Of a stretch of DNA of 6,718 nt, positions 5,266 to 6,718 are shown piece after piece. The stretch covers positions 1 through 6,718 of the forward strand of contig CAMNZV010000089.1 of assembly GCA_946575275.1 (NCBI GenBank), read 5' to 3'. Under the pieces are notes generated by a model, which worked only from the letters and a program-made list of their open reading frames with translations, was not told where the DNA came from and made no database searches. Source of the DNA: an uncultured Clostridium sp. Its GTDB lineage: Bacteria > Bacillota > Clostridia > Clostridiales > Clostridiaceae. Position 1 is the stretch's first letter; the number at the start of each line of letters is the position of its first letter. Position numbers and translations under genes: made by a program.

Positions 5266-6468
5266 TTATTTCCTTATCAAATTAAGTAGTTTATCTTTAT
5301 GGTTTAAATTTGGGTCATTTATTACTTTATAAAGAAGTTTGCTTAAAATTTCACCTATTTGGCTTCCTTCTAATATACCTAAAGTTTTTAAATCATTTCC
5401 ATTTATTTTTAAGTCCTTTATTAAGAAACATTCTTGATTTATTATAACTTCTTCAAATAAAATCCTCTGTTTATCAACTTCATTTTGATTTATATTTTCA
5501 AGCTTTTTAATTGAAAGTATATCTACATACAAATCTACCCCTATTTTATTAAGGAGTCTTTTTATATCCCCTTTATTTGAAATAGGATATTCATAATAAT
5601 TAATTAATGCTATAACATTATTAATTATTTTATTTTCGTATTTTAATCTTTTTAATATTTCATGTACTTTTTCTGCTCTTTTTATTTCTTTAAGCAATAA
5701 AAAGAGCTTTAGGTATAATTTATTTTCTACCTTATTAAGATTTAATAAAGCTTTATTAAATTCCTCTTTTTCATAATTAGAAACCTCTGGTAAAAACACC
5801 TTTAAAATACCATAATCATTAAGATTATTAATATATTCTCCATTTGAAAGTAAAATTTTATTAAATTCTACTACTATTCTTTCTATTGAAATATTTTTTA
5901 TTAAAGCACTTAATTTTATCATTGCCCTTTCAGTTTCATATTCAATATTAAAATTAAGGGATGAAGCAAATCTTATCCCCCTCATTATTCTAAGTGCATC
6001 CTCTTCAAATCTGTTTTCAGCATTTCCCACAGCTCTAATTGTTTTATTTTCTATATCTTTAAGACCACAAAAACAATCAACTATACCATCTTTATCATTA
6101 TAAGCCAAGGAGTTTATAGTAAAATCTCTTCTAGCTAAATCCTCTTCAATATTTGATACAAAAAACACATTACTTGGGTGCCTATTATCCTTGTATTTAC
6201 CATCAATTCTATAGGTTGTTACCTCAAAAGCTTCATTATCTAGCATTACTGTAACTGTACCATGTTTAATTCCAGTTTTTATAGTTCTTCTAAAAATCCC
6301 CATTACATTTTCTGGTTTTGCATCAGTTGTTATGTCCCAATCATTTATATTACGCTTTAGAATACTATCTCTAATGCAACCTCCAACGGCAAAAGCCTCA
6401 AAACCATTTCTATTTAATTCTTTAATAATAAACCTAACCTTACTTGGCAAAACTATCTTAGCTTTCAT
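5266..6468 (-). CDS. cca: CCA tRNA nucleotidyltransferase (class II)
   Basis: The enzyme adds or repairs the 3'-CCA end of tRNAs using CTP and ATP without a nucleic-acid template. All class II head and neck motifs are present: FAVGGCIRD (27-34, the GGxxRD nucleotide loop), the metal-binding DWD at Asp43 and Asp45, RRDFTINSLAYN (113-124), and EDALRIMRGIRFAS with the EDxxR base-selecting motif at 156-160. The rest is a helical, Lys/Asn/Leu-rich body and tail for tRNA binding. At 400 residues it fits the family; no HD phosphohydrolase motif is seen. The ATG follows AAAGGAT (6474-6480), and the ATGA overlap with the upstream PHP gene suggests a coupled operon. An exclusive poly(A) polymerase or partial A-adding or CC-adding enzyme cannot be ruled out by eye, but a full CCA-adding enzyme is most likely. 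Confidence 0.93.
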   Translation of the reverse strand: MKAKIVLPSKVRFIIKELNRNGFEAFAVGGCIRDSILKRNINDWDITTDAKPENVMGIFRRTIKTGIKHGTVTVMLDNEAFEVTTYRIDGKYKDNRHPSNVFFVSNIEEDLARRDFTINSLAYNDKDGIVDCFCGLKDIENKTIRAVGNAENRFEEDALRIMRGIRFASSLNFNIEYETERAMIKLSALIKNISIERIVVEFNKILLSNGEYINNLNDYGILKVFLPEVSNYEKEEFNKALLNLNKVENKLYLKLFLLLKEIKRAEKVHEILKRLKYENKIINNVIALINYYEYPISNKGDIKRLLNKIGVDLYVDILSIKKLENINQNEVDKQRILFEEVIINQECFLIKDLKINGNDLKTLGILEGSQIGEILSKLLYKVINDPNLNHKDKLLNLIRK

Positions 6469-6718
6469 AATACATCCTTTATATCACATCCAACATCACA
6501 GGCTCTATGGGAATCAGAGCCGTAAGTAAATTTAACATTATATTTATTGATAAATTCCATTACATATTCACCATATACCTCCCTGCAAAAATTCTTTCTA
6601 AGACCTGAAGTATTTAAATCAACTTCATAATTATTCTCCTTCATAAATTTAAATATTTCATCTAGTAATACTATATTTTTATATTTATAAGGATATTTAG
6701 TTGCAAACTTTCTAACTT
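6465..6718 (-). CDS. PHP-domain phosphoesterase (histidinol-phosphatase-like), C-terminal fragment
   Basis: The last 83 codons of a minus-strand gene run in from the right edge; the start is outside the window. The reading frame shows VDLNTSGLRKNF followed by EFINKYNVKFTYGSDSHRACDVGCDIKDVL. The pairing of an NTSGLRK strand with a C-terminal GSDSH, whose Asp and His are metal ligands, is characteristic of PHP-domain phosphoesterases of the HisK/histidinol-phosphatase type. These enzymes hydrolyse phosphate esters at a trinuclear metal site; whether this one acts in histidine synthesis or on another substrate cannot be told from the fragment, and no his genes are adjacent here. Its TGA stop overlaps the cca ATG as ATGA, so the two genes are probably co-transcribed and translationally coupled. 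Confidence 0.85.
   Translation of the reverse strand, partial: VRKFATKYPYKYKNIVLLDEIFKFMKENNYEVDLNTSGLRKNFCREVYGEYVMEFINKYNVKFTYGSDSHRACDVGCDIKDVL

Noticed and set aside
6332..6529. 65-codon plus-strand ORF
   Set aside because: It lies antisense to the conserved N-terminal motifs of cca and the end of the PHP gene, has no SD site and no recognisable domain, and is a shadow of the real genes.
1..6718. CRISPR array, mobile element or phage genes
   Set aside because: No spaced direct repeats, transposase, integrase or terminal inverted repeats were seen; the gene content is housekeeping and composition looks uniform.

Overview
The window is very AT-rich, with AT-ending codons, strong Shine-Dalgarno (SD) sites and tight gene overlaps. 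It carries maturation genes for an [FeFe] hydrogenase. Together these point to an anaerobic low-GC Firmicute, most likely Clostridium or a close relative. All genes lie on the minus strand except one TPR gene. No phage, insertion sequence, CRISPR array, rRNA or tRNA was seen.

Layout from right to left, the direction of minus-strand transcription. A PHP-domain phosphoesterase (C-terminal 83 codons only, running off the right edge) overlaps cca, the tRNA nucleotidyltransferase, by ATGA. After cca comes a 193-bp gap holding a possible 20-residue ORF, promoter-like sequence, a 10-bp perfect palindrome and a strong hairpin plus U-tract. That hairpin abuts the ribosome binding site of the next gene. 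Then follows a two-gene unit: a small TM1266-family hydrogenase-system regulator and hydG, the radical SAM tyrosine lyase that makes the CO and cyanide ligands of the H-cluster. Next is a plus-strand TPR protein that converges on hydG through a shared hairpin terminator. Its promoter is back to back with that of sbcD-sbcC, the Mre11/Rad50-type nuclease pair. sbcC stops after 436 codons, less than half the normal length.

Functional groups: tRNA 3'-end maturation (cca), hydrogenase cofactor assembly (regulator and hydG) and DNA end and hairpin processing (sbcDC). They look like adjacent housekeeping units rather than one pathway.

The two points most worth a second look are the terminator-like hairpin wedged against the regulator-hydG ribosome binding site, which suggests conditional read-through or a promoter hidden in the hairpin, and the premature end of sbcC, after which all three frames are closed. 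I found no clearly new multi-gene system.
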